The notes under the pieces were generated by a model. The model saw nothing but the letters and a program-made list of their open reading frames with translations. It did not search any database and was not told where the DNA came from. The position numbers and the translations under genes are program-made. DNA of 32,159 bases from Alphaproteobacteria bacterium UBA6038 (GTDB lineage Bacteria; Pseudomonadota; Alphaproteobacteria; Micropepsales; Micropepsaceae), in assembly GCA_002429315.1 (NCBI GenBank), contig DIZC01000102.1:1-32159 (forward strand), in the 5' to 3' direction. Positions 30,916 through 32,159 of the stretch are shown here, piece by piece. The stretch's first letter is position 1, and each line of letters begins with the position of its first letter.

Positions 30916-31933
30916 ATGAAAGCAAGATTGTCGCACATGGAAGGCTGGTGTGTAACTCTCATCTGTCTTGTTGCTTTTTCCAATTTGGGAGCAGCCGCAG
31001 CATCCTTCGTCACCTTTCACCTGCCGCACACCAAACAGGTTTCAGTTTCATCGATAAATGCCTCCAATGTTGCGGTAGGCTTTATGTTCCGAGAAGACGA
31101 CTCCCTCGTAGGCTTCGTTCGTGCGGCGGACGGCGCTATCGCGCCCATTCGAGTCCAACATCAACAAACTAACGCAGTCACTATCAATGGTGGTGGCACG
31201 ATAGCTGGCGTTTACAATATCGACGGCCCATTCCATGCATTTATTCGCTCACCGGAGGGTATAATTACGACCTTCGATGCGCCCGGTGCTGGAACTCAAA
31301 CAGGCCAGGGGACAGGTCCGACTAGCATAAACGACTCCGGCCTGATTACCGGATACTACATCGACTCAGGAAACCTGTTTCACGGTTTTGTTCGCGACCC
31401 GGACGGAGCAATAACGGCTTTTGATGCGGCTGGGATCTACTACTACTTTGCCAAGGGAGATCAACGGCGACGGCTTGATCGTTGGCGATTACTATACCGA
31501 CACCCAGCACGGGTTTCTACGCACCGCAGACGGGTCCATTACGACAATCGATCCCCCTGGCTCGCTTGAGACCGTGGTTGACGGTATCAACAGTACCGGT
31601 GAAATTGTTGGTGGGATTTACGACGGAAAGGACCGTTATGTGTTCCTCCGTAAGCCGCAGGGGACGTTCGACAATTTCAAGGTGCCGAACGCTATCCGCA
31701 CATATGCGAGTGGCATCAATAATATTGGCTCAGTAGCGGGTACCTATATCGACAAGAACAATATGTGGCATGGATACCTGCGGCATTCTGACGGCTCTAT
31801 CCTGACCTTCGATCCTCCAAAGAGTATGTCAACAGCAGCCGAATGTCTCAATGACTCATCTGTAGTTTCTGGATATTTTGAACACAGGAAACATGGTACT
31901 GTTTTCCTTCGTGGTTTTGTCCGATTTCCGTGA
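30916..31933 (+). pseudogene. HAF-repeat secreted protein, split by a +1 frameshift
   Basis: Two frames together encode one protein of about 338 residues. Frame one starts at the ATG at 30916 (AGGTGAGG upstream, signal peptide about 1-29) and is sensible to about 31450 (AGIYYYFAK). The sense then continues in the +1 frame (EINGDGLIVGDYYTD...) to the TGA at 31931-31933. Removing one G from the GGG at about 31456-31458 joins them as AKEINGDG. The protein is made of HAF-type repeats: GFVRDPDGAITAFDA, SINDSGLITGYYID, GINSTGEIVGGIYD, GYLRHSDGSILTFDPP. These are extracellular repeats of unknown role. It could be a real lesion or an error in the G-run. It is less GC-rich than the core genes. Confidence 0.75.
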
Positions 31934-32071
31934 ATTGCGTCGTCTAGCTGCGGATGCATCACCTGCTGAGGCCTCTGCGTAGGTAAGAGACGGACGTCTC
32001 CAGCATGCGGAATTCAGAGTGCCTGAAATTGCCCTTCGACGATTTCCAAGTCATCCGAATCCGGGCTGCCG

Positions 32072-32087
32072 TTAAGCAATTGTTAAC
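32072..32087 (+). promoter_or_regulatory. Perfect CtrA box
   Basis: TTAA-GCAATTG-TTAAC is an exact match to the CtrA consensus TTAA-N7-TTAAC, 12 bases before the ATG at 32099. At that distance it would overlap the transcription or translation start region, so it could repress or set the start of a cell-cycle gene. Confidence 0.65.
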
Positions 32088-32098
32088 CTTATCCCCCC

Positions 32099-32159
32099 AT
32101 GGTGACAGCGTCTTCCCTTGAAGACACCCCACCATTACCCAACGCCTTGGGGCCGGGCT
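32099..32159 (+). CDS. Start of a gene cut by the window edge
   Basis: The frame ATG GTG ACA GCG... is open for 20 codons (MVTASSLEDTPPLPNALGPG) to the end of the window. Its position behind a perfect CtrA box supports a real start. No family can be named from 20 residues, and GTG at 32102 is an alternative start. No good Shine-Dalgarno is visible. Confidence 0.4.
   Translation, partial: MVTASSLEDTPPLPNALGPG

Overview
The window reads as chromosomal DNA of a GC-rich alphaproteobacterium. The evidence is a PopZ/DUF2497 polar organising protein next to valS and a protein-isoaspartate methyltransferase, a compact rlpA-dac-tmk-holB-tatD-MBL cluster, at least one perfect CtrA-type box (TTAA-N7-TTAAC), and palindromic intergenic repeats of the kind common in Rhizobiales-like genomes. 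I cannot name the genus.

Layout. 1-3.1 kb: a secreted protein (-), a Tat-exported class A beta-lactamase (+) and mazG (-). 3.1-7.5 kb: an accessory patch. A secreted-protein gene is cut off by IS1595-type DNA. The best-defined element is 3572-6206, with matching inverted ends and a perfect 8-bp target duplication; it carries a transposase and three passenger genes, one with a HEPN-like RNxxxH motif. It appears to sit inside the end of an older, truncated relative (to about 7499) that keeps two passenger genes and the last quarter of its transposase. 7.5-10.2 kb: small and secreted proteins, then about 620 bp without a normal gene that holds a promoter, a hairpin with a T-run and a 9-codon reading frame. 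10.2-15.7 kb: a six-gene minus-strand operon for the cell envelope, DNA replication and housekeeping hydrolases. 15.9-17.9 kb: a secreted kelch protein and tRNA-Ser(UGA). 18.1-22.7 kb: an RND permease and its adaptor, then an EthD-like protein. 22.8-23.9 kb: a glycine-zipper protein and an M15 peptidase. 23.9-28.5 kb: pcm, popZ and valS on the minus strand. 28.6-30.6 kb: a chrB-like/chrA chromate operon behind an attenuator-like hairpin. 30.6-32.2 kb: tRNA-Cys(GCA), a frameshifted HAF-repeat secreted protein, and the first codons of a gene behind a perfect CtrA box.

How they work together. The rlpA-to-MBL genes are tightly packed, with 4-14 bp overlaps or gaps of 25 bp or less, so they are probably one transcript linking septal peptidoglycan work (RlpA, D-Ala-D-Ala carboxypeptidase) with dTTP supply (Tmk) and the clamp loader (HolB). 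RND and adaptor are translationally coupled and would need an outer-membrane channel from elsewhere. ChrB-like and ChrA are likewise coupled. The least explained part is the nested passenger-carrying IS1595 patch.
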